Notes under the pieces: generated by a model
The model's database searches: none
What the model was told of the DNA's origin: nothing
Seen by the model: only the letters and a program-made list of their open reading frames with translations
Origin: Bagarius yarrelli
Taxonomy: Eukaryota > Chordata > Actinopteri > Siluriformes > Sisoridae
Reading direction: 5' to 3'
DNA length: 64,000 nucleotides
NCBI GenBank assembly: GCA_005784505.1
Contig: VCAZ01000001.1
Span: 3,535,097 to 3,599,096, forward strand
Position numbers and translations under genes: made by a program
Shown here: positions 1 to 12,037 of the stretch, piece by piece
Layout of the letters: each line of letters opens with the position of its first letter
How positions within the stretch are numbered: the first letter of the stretch is position 1

Positions 1-1934
1 TGTTTTTTTGCTAACTGGAACGTTCTGGAAACGGAATTTATTGTAAACGGACAAATTTTAGTTGAATGTAACTGCTCTAGAGACTCTTAAAATTATTTTT
101 GGGGGCATTTTTGCCTTTATTAATAGGACAGGGACTGAGACAATGCGGAGGAGAGGGGAAGGATGGGACCAGGGGAAATCCAAGCTGGAGTCAATCCCAA
201 GTCGTCAGAGCGCAATCGTGCATGTACAGTTGAAGACAAAATTATTAGCCCCCTTGTCTTTGCCATAATGATGGTACATATTATTTTGCAAGATACTAAT
301 CCTCAGGGTGGATTGGACCTGAGCTGGAATCAAACCTGGGTCAAGTGCATATGAGTGCCAGCACCTTAAACCACTACCCCACGGCACCAGCCGCTCTAAA
401 GCCTAAATCTAGTGTCACCTAGATCAGTGTTACACACACACACACACACACACACATGTACACAGACCTACGGGAAAAAAGAAAAAATCTGTAAATCGCA
501 ACCTCTCCTTCCCTAAACAAGTGTGTGTGTGTGTGTATGTGGATAACACTGATATGGGAGACACTTTTTCATTCACCTTGTTCCTCACACTCTCCATGTT
601 TTAGCTGCTTCAAAAGTCCACTTGTAAAACAAGCCAAATTTCTTCTTATTCACTGTTTTACTCTCTGTTAGTTATACTTCTCTTTCTGAAGGGGTGCCTA
701 TTCATTATTTTAGATTAAATAATGACTGTTAAGACTATGAAGAACTGCTAACTATGACTGGTCATCCTTTAGGAAACCGTGTTTACAAGTGATGTTGGTA
801 GTACAGAACGTCATCAATTAACAAGATCCTAAAAAAATATTCCAAAAATAAATAAAAAAATAAATAGAATTCTTTAAACCATTTTATTGTTGGAGGCGAA
901 TCTCATTTAAAAAGTACTCCTAGGGTTATTATGCATGTAGGCATGCCTGAATGAATTAATTTCTCAAACTGATTAGTCGTTTATACTGATCCTGATTAGA
1001 ATAAACTATTTATTCCAGATAAACGAGTGAAAAGGGTGTCCATGTGCCCCAGTAATACACCTCGTTCGGCACTCGTTTATGTTCAGTAATGTGATCTTTG
1101 TCTACAACTGAAAGTTAGGCCATGTTTTTAACATGGTTTCCCACTTTGCATAGTAATTTGCACAGGAGCTTCACACAACCCGGGGTAGAGAAATGAAACG
1201 GGCAAAAGAATTGTTTCATATTGAATATAGAACTCAACTAGAACCATAAAAATTAGAACTATTTCCAGAAATAAGCTGCACTTTCCCGAGCACCAGATCC
1301 TAAAACTGTAAATGTTTTTAAATAAAAGAGAAATAAGAGAACTCTTATACACAGGATAAGTGCGAGCGCTAATATATTTACAATTAGTAATAAATTTTAA
1401 TTGAGATATTTACTACGTGTGATTTCACCACAGTTACTGATTTACTAACGTAGAACATCAGCAGAACCTCGGTACCACCCTCAAAAAAACGAGTAGGATT
1501 CCATTAGCATGTGTGTTTGTTGGGACGGTCTTTCATTGATACATCCTGCTAAAACCAAGTGAACTTTCGGCAGCATGCTAAATTATTTTCTCATGTAAGA
1601 ATAGAATACATGTAGAAAAGTTTATTCTAGCATCTGCAGGTATATTCAGGTTACAGCTGTATCTTTTCTACTAATAATAAAGTTTGTCTGTTTTTTTGTT
1701 TGCCAAATAGGAGTGAGACAGAAAGTGAGCATTGCTTATTTCTGCACCATTTGCATGTTATTCAAACCATCACCCTCGCGCTTTAGGTTATTTATTCTCC
1801 CAACCAGCCAAGCTATAGATCCCTAAAGAACAGATTACAGATCAACTGTATTATAATGATCAGATTGAATAAAAATCGTATAGATGGGCTCGTAGTTAGA
1901 GGTTTTTGGATATTAAGATATTGTAAAGTTAAAG

Positions 1935-2165
1935 GGGCAGGGGTGGCTCAAATGGTTAAGGTGCTGAGTTGTTACACCTGGGTTCAAGCCCCACCTCCGG
2001 CAAGTCAACCACTGTCGGGTCCTTGAGCAAGACCCTTAACCCCTCCTGCTCCAGGGGCGCTGTATCATAGCTGACCCTGCGCTCTGACCCCAACTTACTA
2101 AGATGGGATATGTGAAAAATGCATTTCATTGGCTCTGTACACGTACCTTACACAATGAAGTTGAA
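1935..2165 (+). repeat. tRNA-derived SINE-like element, family B
   Basis: Head GGTGGCTCAAATGGTTAAGG (A-box-like) and GGGTTCAAGCCCC (B-box), then a body with GCAAGACCCTTAACCC, CAGGGGCGCTGTATCATAGC and AGATGGGATATG. The same arrangement recurs at 16925, 20553, 28500 (-) and 33225 (-). Confidence 0.75.
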
Positions 2166-2489
2166 TATTTATTTATTTATATTTATGCTTGGTGTGATTA
2201 TGAGCGGTGATTATAAGCGGTGTTTATGTACAACCCACTGAAACCATTAGGACGGTGATGCTAATTTGTTTTTGTGATAATTCAAATACTTAAATTCGAC
2301 ATCAATTTTCAACTTTTATTTTCTGATATTGACATCTAGCCGTATTAAATAGTACCATACAATAACATTTTATTTCCAATAACATTTGCCAAAATCTCAA
2401 AAGCCACAAGTGCTTTTTGTTATCCGGGAGCGTCCTGTTAGATTCATTGTTTTAACGATGAACACTCAGTTTAACATTCATTCATTTTC

Positions 2490-2790
2490 TATACTCGCTT
2501 ATTTCCTAATTCGGGGTCACGAGGATCTGCCGGAGTCTATCCCAGCCGTCTCTAAAAGGGTGAAAGGTAGAAGGGGTACACCATGGACAGGTTGCCAGTC
2601 CATCACAGGGCCACACACACTCCTATGTGCAATTTAATATCACCAATCAACCTAACATACATAACATGTTTTTTATAGCCACATGGAGAACATGCAAACT
2701 CCCAAAACAGAAACGCCCCTGTTGGGAATCAAACCCAGGACCTTCTTGCTGTGAGGCAACAGTGCTAACCACCACTAAGCCATCGTGCTT
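2490..2790 (-). repeat. SINE-like element, family C (Mermaid/V-SINE-like)
   Basis: Minus-strand copy. Reading it on the minus strand gives a tRNA-like head (GTGGTTAGCACTGTTGCCTC), an internal segment with CATGTTCTCC, and a conserved GTCCAGGGTG-type block, with an ATTCATTCATT-like tail. Sister copies lie at 3940-4250, 8520-8900, 17770-18000 and 54510-54810. The Mermaid resemblance is from memory. Confidence 0.65.
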
Positions 2791-3346
2791 TCCCCCCCCC
2801 CCCCTCAGTCTAACAGTTGTGGTTAGAGAAAATCAGTTGATGATGATGTACTACATGTAAATATTATTTACAACACTAAGGTTGCCAGATTTTTAAAAAT
2901 ACAGTCGATTATCGTATCTGAGGCGTAGTTTCTTATGGAAAAAAAAACCAGAGCACATCAGATTTTCAATTTCTCTTCATATTCTTTTCCTTTTGTAATG
3001 TAATAAGAAATGACAATAGAAAAATGACAATTTTAAGAACAAAAATAATATGGTAATAATAGTTATAACTATATGCACATATGTCAACTCTGAATACCTA
3101 ATTGTCACTTTAACTTGTAACTTTTAGTTTCTAAAATAAATAAATAAATAAATGTATTTTTTTTATCAAATTTGACACAAGTGCTGTTAATAAAATAATT
3201 TATTATCTTCAGTGAGTTTTACAAATTAAGTTTGAAAAAACAACAATGGAATAAAATAATGTGTTTGTTTTGTCCCAGATTATTGAGCCCTGCTGTATTA
3301 ATGAACTTTTACGTATTTTGCACCTCTCCTCATTTCTTCTCTGCAG

Positions 3347-3468
3347 GTTGTAAGTACACCTGTCATGCAGAATGTCGTGATCACGTGCCACTCGACTGCC
3401 ATCAGAATGGATCTCCACTGAGTTCCCTCAGCCAAGATCATCTCAACAACAACCAAGCCTCCCACAAT
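3347..3468 (+). CDS. rassf3: rassf3 long-isoform exon, second half of C1 zinc-finger
   Basis: The acceptor is a pyrimidine-rich tract ending CTGCAG at 3341-3346 and the donor is GTAAGT at 3469. The exon enters in phase 1 and leaves in phase 0. It encodes CKYTCHAECRDHVPLDC, which has the spacing C-x4-H-x2-C-x7-C of the last zinc ligands of a C1 (phorbol-ester/DAG-type) domain, as in the long forms of RASSF1 and RASSF5. It then encodes a Ser/Asn/Gln-rich linker ending ASHN. The phase-0 end fits directly onto the exon at 30518. The exon carrying the first Cys pair was not found in the window and should lie further left. Confidence 0.8.
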
Positions 3469-3484
3469 GTAAGTGCTCTGTGCA

Positions 3485-3520
<36 letters not shown>

Positions 3521-4964
3521 GAGGCTGGCTCTAAATCATTTATCGATCATATCCTGTGTATGGTGTGTCATATGGTGGCTCTAAATCATTTATCGATCAT
3601 ATCACTGTCATCACTGTCGATCTAATTATTGACAGTTTTTTTAAAACACCCTTAAAGATTGTTGTTCATCAAAACTAATTTATTTATTTATTAATTTAAT
3701 GAACCAATTAAACACCTTCTTCTACTTCTGCTTGACGTCACAGTCACTGTGGATAGCCATATGTGTGATTTGATATAAATCTGTATAACAATATTGGATT
3801 AAAGTACTGTATATGGAGTCACCTTTGGGTGTTGGACACGCACTGGCCACAAGAGGGCGCCAAAATGTTCTTTTTGTTTTTTTTAACATTAGCATTAGCG
3901 TTAGGGGTTATTTCTTTTATTCATTCATTCCTTCATTCATTCATCTTCTATTCCCGCTTATTCCCTTATTCGGGGTCACAGGGATCTGCTAGTGTCTGTC
4001 CCAGCTGTCTCTAAAAAGAGGAAAAGCAGGAGGGGGACACCCTGGACAGGTTGCCAGTCCATCACATGGCCACACACACACTCACACTCACAATTTAGAA
4101 TCACCAATCAATCTAACATACATGTTTTTGGACTGTGGGAGGAAACCGGAGAACCCGGAGTAAACCCACGCAAGCACGGGAAGAACATGCAAACCCCACA
4201 CAGAAAGAGGTTTGCCCGGAAGTCGAACCTGGGACCTTCATGCTGTAACCACGAGTATTTCTTTAGTTCCTTTATATTTACATTTACGGCATTCAGCAGA
4301 CACCGTTATCCAGAGTGACTTATATCTCATTTCTACAGCTAAGCAGTTAAGGGCCTTGCTTAGGGGCCCAAGAGTAAAAGATGCATGGAAGTGCTGGGTA
4401 TTAAACCCACAACAACTTAACCACTAAATGACCACTTGCTCTGGCTGTTACCACTTTATAACAGTTTATAACACTGTCATTGACATTATGGGATTTCAGT
4501 TGTGTGACTATAATTTTAACTCTTTCATTGATGTTACCGAAAACCATCAATATTTAATCCATATTACTGTTATTATTGTGTATTTGTCATTATAAGGGTG
4601 TGTAGTGGTAGTAGTGATTTTCCACCCCTGGGCATTTATTATCTCTCTATGCTGTTTATGCGAAAACTCCAGTTAATGATTGATTATCTGTTATTTAGTG
4701 TTGCAAACACACCCAAACTCTTCTGTAGATGATTCACCCGATAAAACTACAAAGCAATAGTTCTTTTTCCAGAGCAGGAAGGAGGCTTTAAAAAACAGCA
4801 GGTCTTCTTCTTCAGGCTCCTCTAAACGAGATGAAAGACCTGCAGTGTTTAAGATGCTCTCAATCACACTGATACCTTTAGTGACTGGCTATGTGAGCGT
4901 TCTGTGAATGTCAGCTGCAAGTTTGTAAAAAGTATTCTGGTCTTTCTCTCCCCCTCTCTCTCTT

Positions 4965-5016
<52 letters not shown>

Positions 5017-5247
5017 CTCTCTCTCTCTCCCTCCCTATCCCCCTTCCCCCTCCCTCTTTCTCTCGCTTTCTCTCTCTCCCCTCTCTCTCTCTCTCTCTCT
5101 CTCTCTGGATCTCTCTCCTTTCCTCCCCTCTCTCTCCTCTCTTCTCTCTCTCTCCCTTCCCTATCCCCCTTCCCCCTCCCCCTTCTTTCTCTCGCTTTCT
5201 CTCTCTCTTTCTATCTCTCCCTCTCTATCCCCTTTTTTCCCTCCCTT

Positions 5248-5284
<37 letters not shown>

Positions 5285-5535
5285 TCCTCTATCTCTCCCC
5301 GTCTCTTTCTCTCTACCTCCCTCTTTCTTTCTCTCTGCCTTTCCTCACTCCCTCTCCCTCCCTCTCTCTTTCTCTCTACCTCCCTCTCTCTCTCCCCCTT
5401 CCTCTATCACCCTCCGTCTCTCTTTTTCTCACTCACTCTCTCTCTCCCTTCCTCTATCTCCCTCCGTCTCTCTTTTTCTCACTCACTCTCTCTCTCCCTT
5501 CCTCTATCTCCCTCCGTCTCTCTTTTTCTCACTCA

Positions 5536-5572
<37 letters not shown>

Positions 5573-7115
5573 CCTCCCTCTCTCTTTTTCTTCCTCCCTC
5601 ACTCCTTTTCCCTTCCCCTTCTTTCTTTCTCTCTACCTCCGTCTCTCTCTCTCCCTCTTCCTCCCTTCTTTCTTTCTCTCGCTCCCCCCACCTCTCTCTG
5701 ATGTATGTGTAATATTTACACTAAACCAGTTCTGTTAAAAAAGGATCTCTGTGTCTAAAAACATCCTAAATAGTTATGTTATGTAAATATTGTACTTAGA
5801 AACATGACCTGAAACTCTAAAAATGCAAAAACTATCTATCAATTTCACTATCCTGTAAGAATGAGGCGTTTGCTGCTGATCCAAGATGGCGTAATAATGT
5901 CATAGTACCTGCACATAAATTTTTTTTTTTTGGAAAAACCTCCTTATATATATTAATATATATTTTTTTGTAAATACAAATGGTCCCCCTGCTGCATTGC
6001 TGCATGTCTGTGTCTTAGTATTTGGCTGTCTAAGTGCAGTAAGTTAGTTTGTAATTTAGGGGTTGGATTTGGGGTGTGGTGCAGCTTTGGACATTCCCAT
6101 CAATACAGGGTGAGGATTCAGCTGTCTGTGTCCTTCTAATTATGGACGATTAAAGGGAGGCAGAGGCTTTAGATTTTAGCCATGAACACCAAGGCCTAAC
6201 GCTTCTTACTAGCTGTCAGTGTGTGCAGTACAGAAATACCCCAAACAGTGCTTAGTAAATGAATTCCCATGCTTTGTTCTTATTTTGTGAAAATGTGTGA
6301 CTGTAAAGAAATCCAAACATCAAAACATGCAGGTTTCCTTAAAGTTTTTAACAAAGCTGACATCCCCACCCTCACTTATCGTTCATTCTCTCTTTTAAAC
6401 CAAAAATGCACCAAAACCCCACATTTATTAATGGCGATGATGTAGGAGGGTATTCTTTTATAAGGTAGGGTTATATAGGGTGTTGCATTAATAAAGATGG
6501 ATAAATATACCTAGCCACGAAATGCTCTTTAGCATCTACCAAAAGTGCAAAGAGTAGAAACTGTGCAAATGCCCAAATTCAGATATTCAATTCAATTTAA
6601 CTTTATTTTTTTGCGCTTTTTACAATGGACATTGTCTCGAAGCAGCTTTACACAGACTGCAATAACAGTAAAAAGTGTAAGTTTGTCCCTAATAAACAAG
6701 CCGGAGGCGACGGTGGCAAAGAAAAACTCCCTAAGATGAAGTAGAAAGAAACCTTGAGAGGAACCAGACTCAATAGGGAACCCATCCTCATCTGGGTGAC
6801 ACCGCATTCTATTGTTAATTACAACATATGTGATGATCAAATGTAATGTGAATTGTAGCCTTGGGCCAGGAGAGCAGAGCGAGTCCCAGTCCATCCTCGA
6901 AGCTCCTTGACATCCAGGAAAGGGGCAGGACCTTGTGACTGGTGTCTCAGAATACCTTCAAGGTTAGCATCTTCTTCCTGAAGGTCTACCAGTAATCTCT
7001 GGATACCTCGGGAGGGGTATAAACAGGTGGAGAAACTAGCGTAGCTGCTGTTAATAGTATTAGCAGGCTCTAGCTGATAATGTGTAATCAGATATACAGG
7101 AGCATAATATTATAG

Positions 7116-7191
<76 letters not shown>

Positions 7192-7358
7192 TAGTATAGT
7201 GTGTGTATATGTGCTATATATGTATATGTGCTATAATTCTGAGAGGCTACAATAAGACAGAAGTGTAACTGCAATTCAGAAGATAGGACAGATGGACAGA
7301 TGCAGGAAAGAGAGAGTTTCCTACCAGGAAACAAGCACAGGATGCAGAATGGCATGCA

Positions 7359-7397
<39 letters not shown>

Positions 7398-8097
7398 CAC
7401 AAAAAACCCTCATAAGCTAAATAAACTAAACTGATTGAGTAAATTTGTTCCCTCCATAATATGTATGTGTAAGTTCATATAAGTTGATGTTCATGTAGAA
7501 TGTTCATGTTTATCCGAATTTTAAGTTAACATAACTTGGTGTCAAGGTTAAGTGTTAAATTTATTCTCCCGTCCTCTCATTCGTGGTAACAGACGAGACG
7601 TAAAGCTCCGCCGTTTGAAATGATCCACCAATCAGAACATTAGTTCTCTCGTATGTCCAATCACATTAAAGCATCAGCTAACTCATGATTTTGAGTTCTG
7701 GAGGAGGTCCGTATGGCTGTAGAAGACGGGGCAACTAAAACAGACATTGTCATTAATCGGACGTTGCATAACTGCTCCACAGTCTAAATAAATAAATCCA
7801 AGTGAGCTTGAAATGAAACCTCGAGGAACTGAAGAGGGTTTCCCACACTGGCGTGATCTTAAAGAGATTTTTCTGTGGTTTGTTCTGAAAGAATGCAACA
7901 TTCCACAAAGGGTCAGTTTAGGACACAAGTTGCAAAAAAAATATCAGTTTAATGTTGGTACAAATGTAATATTTTCTATAAGTATCACTCTTTCGAAGGC
8001 TGCTGAAGCCTGGACGCATAACCACACCTACCAGAATCACACAGTTACATAACACAACCCAGACGAACCTGGCAGAGAGGGCACGAAAAGCTTTTCT

Positions 8098-8130
<33 letters not shown>

Positions 8131-11100
8131 TTGAGCCTACGTTCGTATTTACAGTTTCAGACTGGGTGTGTGTTTTTCTTTTGCATGTGTGAGGTAGAAG
8201 CTTTGTTTTGTTCTCTGTAACTTGATTCATGTGATCCGACTGATTTGATTAGACTAATTCTATTAGGTGGTTATAAGATCTGGAGTTTGTCAGTAAAATG
8301 CCCCAGCTTGTCCTTGCTGTCACTGGTCAAACCATTCATGACTGATAATTGTGCAAAACAAAAGGTCTTATGATATTAAAAGATGTAAAGCAGATGAAAT
8401 GTTGGCTGTAATGTTATAGAGTAGTTACTCTGTGGCCTTAATAACGAGCCTTAATAAGGCCGATTCCACGTGTTAAGGCACCACTGTGAACTACAGAGTC
8501 AGATTCTGTGTTTATAAGGTGCCATTTGGTGCCAAAATGTCTGTCAGATGGCTTAGTGGTTGGCACTGTTGCCTCACAACAACAAGGCCCGGGTTCGATT
8601 CCACTGCAGGGGTCTTTCTGTATGGAGTTTGCATGTTCTCCCTGTGAGTTTATTCCGGGTTCTCCGGTTTCCTCCTACAGTCTAAAAACATGTATGTTAG
8701 ATTGATTGGTGATTCTAAATTGCCCATAGGAGTGTGTGGTGTGTGTGGCCCTGTGATGGCCCTGTCGCCCTCCTGGGTCCCCCTCCCCATGGACCTGGCG
8801 AGACCTGTCCAGGGTGGATCAGACCCCTCCTTTCCTTTCGGAGACCCTAGGATAGGATCGCAGACCCCGAATTAGGGCGGGTTATAGAAGATGAGAACGA
8901 ATAAATGAATGTGTATAATGAATGGGGCTATAATGGTCTAAAAACGTGTAAATAAGGGGGCTGTTGGAGTTTCCTTCTTAGCAGCCAAAAAATTGTGTTC
9001 TGGTAAGTGTTCCAGCTGAAAAATCTACTTTGTTAGATATGCTTTAAAATTTCGTCGAATTACCGATTTTCGAAATTACCGATAAAAGTAAAAAAAAAAA
9101 AAAAATGTGGCATGAAATTTTATGCATAAAGTAAAAAAAAAAAAAAAAGTGGCATGCAATTTGGCAAATTTTATTGCAATGATTTCTCTCTTTATTGCAT
9201 TTTCCAGGCATTTTCTTGCTTGCTATTGTTTATTGTTGTAGGAGTCAGTCACAGAATAATCACCTTCTACAACAGAGAACACTAATGACTCATCTCTAAA
9301 TGCCTATGCTAACATCCCTGACATATCTTTATTTCATCACATAAAGGTCAATAAAGGTCAGGTCCTCATTTAAATAAAGTTCTTGTCCTCATTTAAATAA
9401 ACCCGCTTGATTTTCTATCCATCCTTACGCTTAATCCTGCCATGTCCATCGACTTTTTTCACACACAGTGGTGTTCCTCAGCACAGGTTACCTGTGTTTT
9501 AGCCCCACATTTCGATTTGGCATCATGTGAAATGAACACACTGAGAAAGTCTCCAAACAAACAAAGAAGTGAAATGAAATGAAGACGTTCTGAAAGCTGA
9601 ACTTTTCTGTAGATCAAACAGTAATAAACGACTTTTGTGTGGATATTAAACTTCAGTTACGCCGTGTGAAAAAGAGAACGCTGTTTGTTAATAGCTTTCA
9701 GATTTAACCACGATCTGAATTAAGCTCAGCTGTTTCAGCTCTGAAAGGAGAAATCTCAACAGTAGGTTTGGCTTTGGGAATATTTGGGGTTTATTTTCTG
9801 AAATAACAGTTCCGTTAACTTACAGCATGAAATGCCAGATGGCAAAATTCATGTGTTTTCATGCCCTTCTTTGCTTTAATACTTAACCTAACGGAAGGAA
9901 CCACAGACCTCCCTCGGTAAGGAATGAGGGGTTTTTTAGGTATTCATGGAATAACCCACAGGGCTGAATTGCTTGTTTTGCACCCTGCATACTGCTTCAT
10001 CGTGTTTTCATTAAAATAATTAAATAGAGATACAATTCATTTGTGCAGCTTTTAAAGTTAAAGCATTTTATTGGAGCGTCTTTTGTAGAAACATGCTTAA
10101 AAACCTCCAATAAAGCAAAACCCATCCCAGCATTTAGTTGGATTAGCATCTAATTATTTTTTTTTTTTATAGAAACATAAGAATTTATGGTTGTAAGTGA
10201 TAGAATCGCTATGTGTTCGGTAATTAACTTACTTTTTTTATTTTTTAATTTATTGTAGTATCTTAGGCTGAAACGGTAGATCACAGCCCTACAGAAAATA
10301 AGCTTTAATTAGTACAAAGATAAAAATCTAGGGTGTGTGTGGTAAACTGTACAGTGTGGTGTAAAAAGCAACCCCTGAATTGCTGGTGTAGCACAGCAGC
10401 AAGGCTGCGGGTAACGCCGGGGTTGTTCCAGTTTATTTTTGCCCCAGGTAAAAAATGTGTAATATCGGGTAAAATATGTAAATGTTTGCAGTAAAAAGTT
10501 TACCAGCCCCAATCCAAAGCCCCATCCTTCCCCTGCATGCCAACTAAAATACAGCTGGCATTGATGTGGTTATTCCGTAAAGTTCAAATAAGTCCAAATG
10601 TCTTAACACCGCTGTGAAGTGCACCTGCACTGGAAAAAATACGTTACTCACATTACTATGTTTTTTTTTTTTGTTAAAAACCAAGATCCAAACTAAGGTG
10701 TGCTTTTGCTTCCTCCATGTGCAGACAGTGTGGCCTTCGGAACACCGCACAGACTTTTGATTACAGAGCGGAGACTGACAGACAGGTAGTTTTAAAGGCT
10801 GTAAATACCCACTGATACTCTGTGGATCCACCAAAAGGCAGGATGGAACATGTACAAGACTCTGTTTCTTTTGTGTGGTTAAGTTACCTGCTATTTTGTC
10901 TTCAGGGATTGTCTGGGTCTATTTAGTCTTTGGAAACGTTAGCGTTTAGCTGCAGGAAATATGATTTAAAGCTATGATTTTATGTTTGGAGAAACTTTGA
11001 TGGGGGCTTATATCTTTGTTGGTCACTGTCACTGCTTCCTTTTGCTGATAAATATACTGTATGAATGCGTCTAAACTGAATGAGGGTCACATGCGGGAAG

Positions 11101-11992
11101 GTTTTTGTTTTCTCTAAATAAAGGCTGCTTTCTTTATCTCATGCAGCCTTTTTAAGTATTTCATCATTTTAAATATCGGTGAAATGAGCCATTAATAGCG
11201 AGTGACTGCTTATTTTACCAAAGCCTATAATTAATGATTAATCGTTAGATTTAAAGGTAATGGTTATAATTTGTGTTTCCAGTTTGTGATTTGTGATCAA
11301 GGTGCCGCTAAAGGGTGGGGGTGGTGTGGTGGACTTTAGCACGTTTCTAAGGGCCTAAGCACTTTGGGGGCCCTAAGAAATCTGTTTTATTAGTAGTAAC
11401 AGTACTAGCAGTATTGTAATAGTATGTTTGATGCAGAATGGGTGTAGTAGGGGGATAAAATTATTATCCTTTGTGTTGACTTTGATGTTATATCTGTAAT
11501 GTAATATTGTATGTAAATATAAAGTATATAATGCTAGTATCAAATTTGGCCTTAAACAAATTACTTGCAGTATAAAAAATGTCAATGCGTTTGAAAAATA
11601 ATTTAAACGTAGACTTTAAAATGCATTTCAGTGGCTAAAATGTTATATACCGTTTTTACTCTTCCCAGCAAAGGAATGTTGGTAATGAGTAACGAAGGCC
11701 ATGGCTTCTGGCCAAAAAAAGGCTACAGGCCACAGGATGCTCATTTCTCTTTCTCTCTCCTTCTCTCATACACACACACACACACACACACACCCCGACC
11801 CACACACTTTTCCAGCTCCTATTGTTTTCGCAGAGCTAAGCGGCTGGGAAATTGTTGGACGCTGAGTGAGATATCCTTTTCTCACACATTCTGTTTGCTT
11901 GATATTTGAGTTTCTGCTTATCTTTCGCTTGAAGGTTGTATTTTTTAAAGCGGCAGGGCAATCGATTTGCATTTTCATATAAACATAGAGCA

Positions 11993-12037
<45 letters not shown>

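Larger units (their letters stand above)
1..3346. other. Non-coding flank or intron left of the rassf3 C1 exon
   Basis: No exon was recognised. It holds a degraded tRNA-related fragment near 305-395, a (CA)n at 432-455, SINE-like repeats at 1935-2165 and 2490-2790, and a 13-base C run at 2792-2804. The stretch 540-1930 is AT-rich sequence in which I see nothing. Confidence 0.5.

Noticed and set aside
4904..5701. 265-residue open frame rich in Ser, Leu and Pro
   Set aside because: It is the translation of a pyrimidine-only tract; stops need purines, so openness is trivial.
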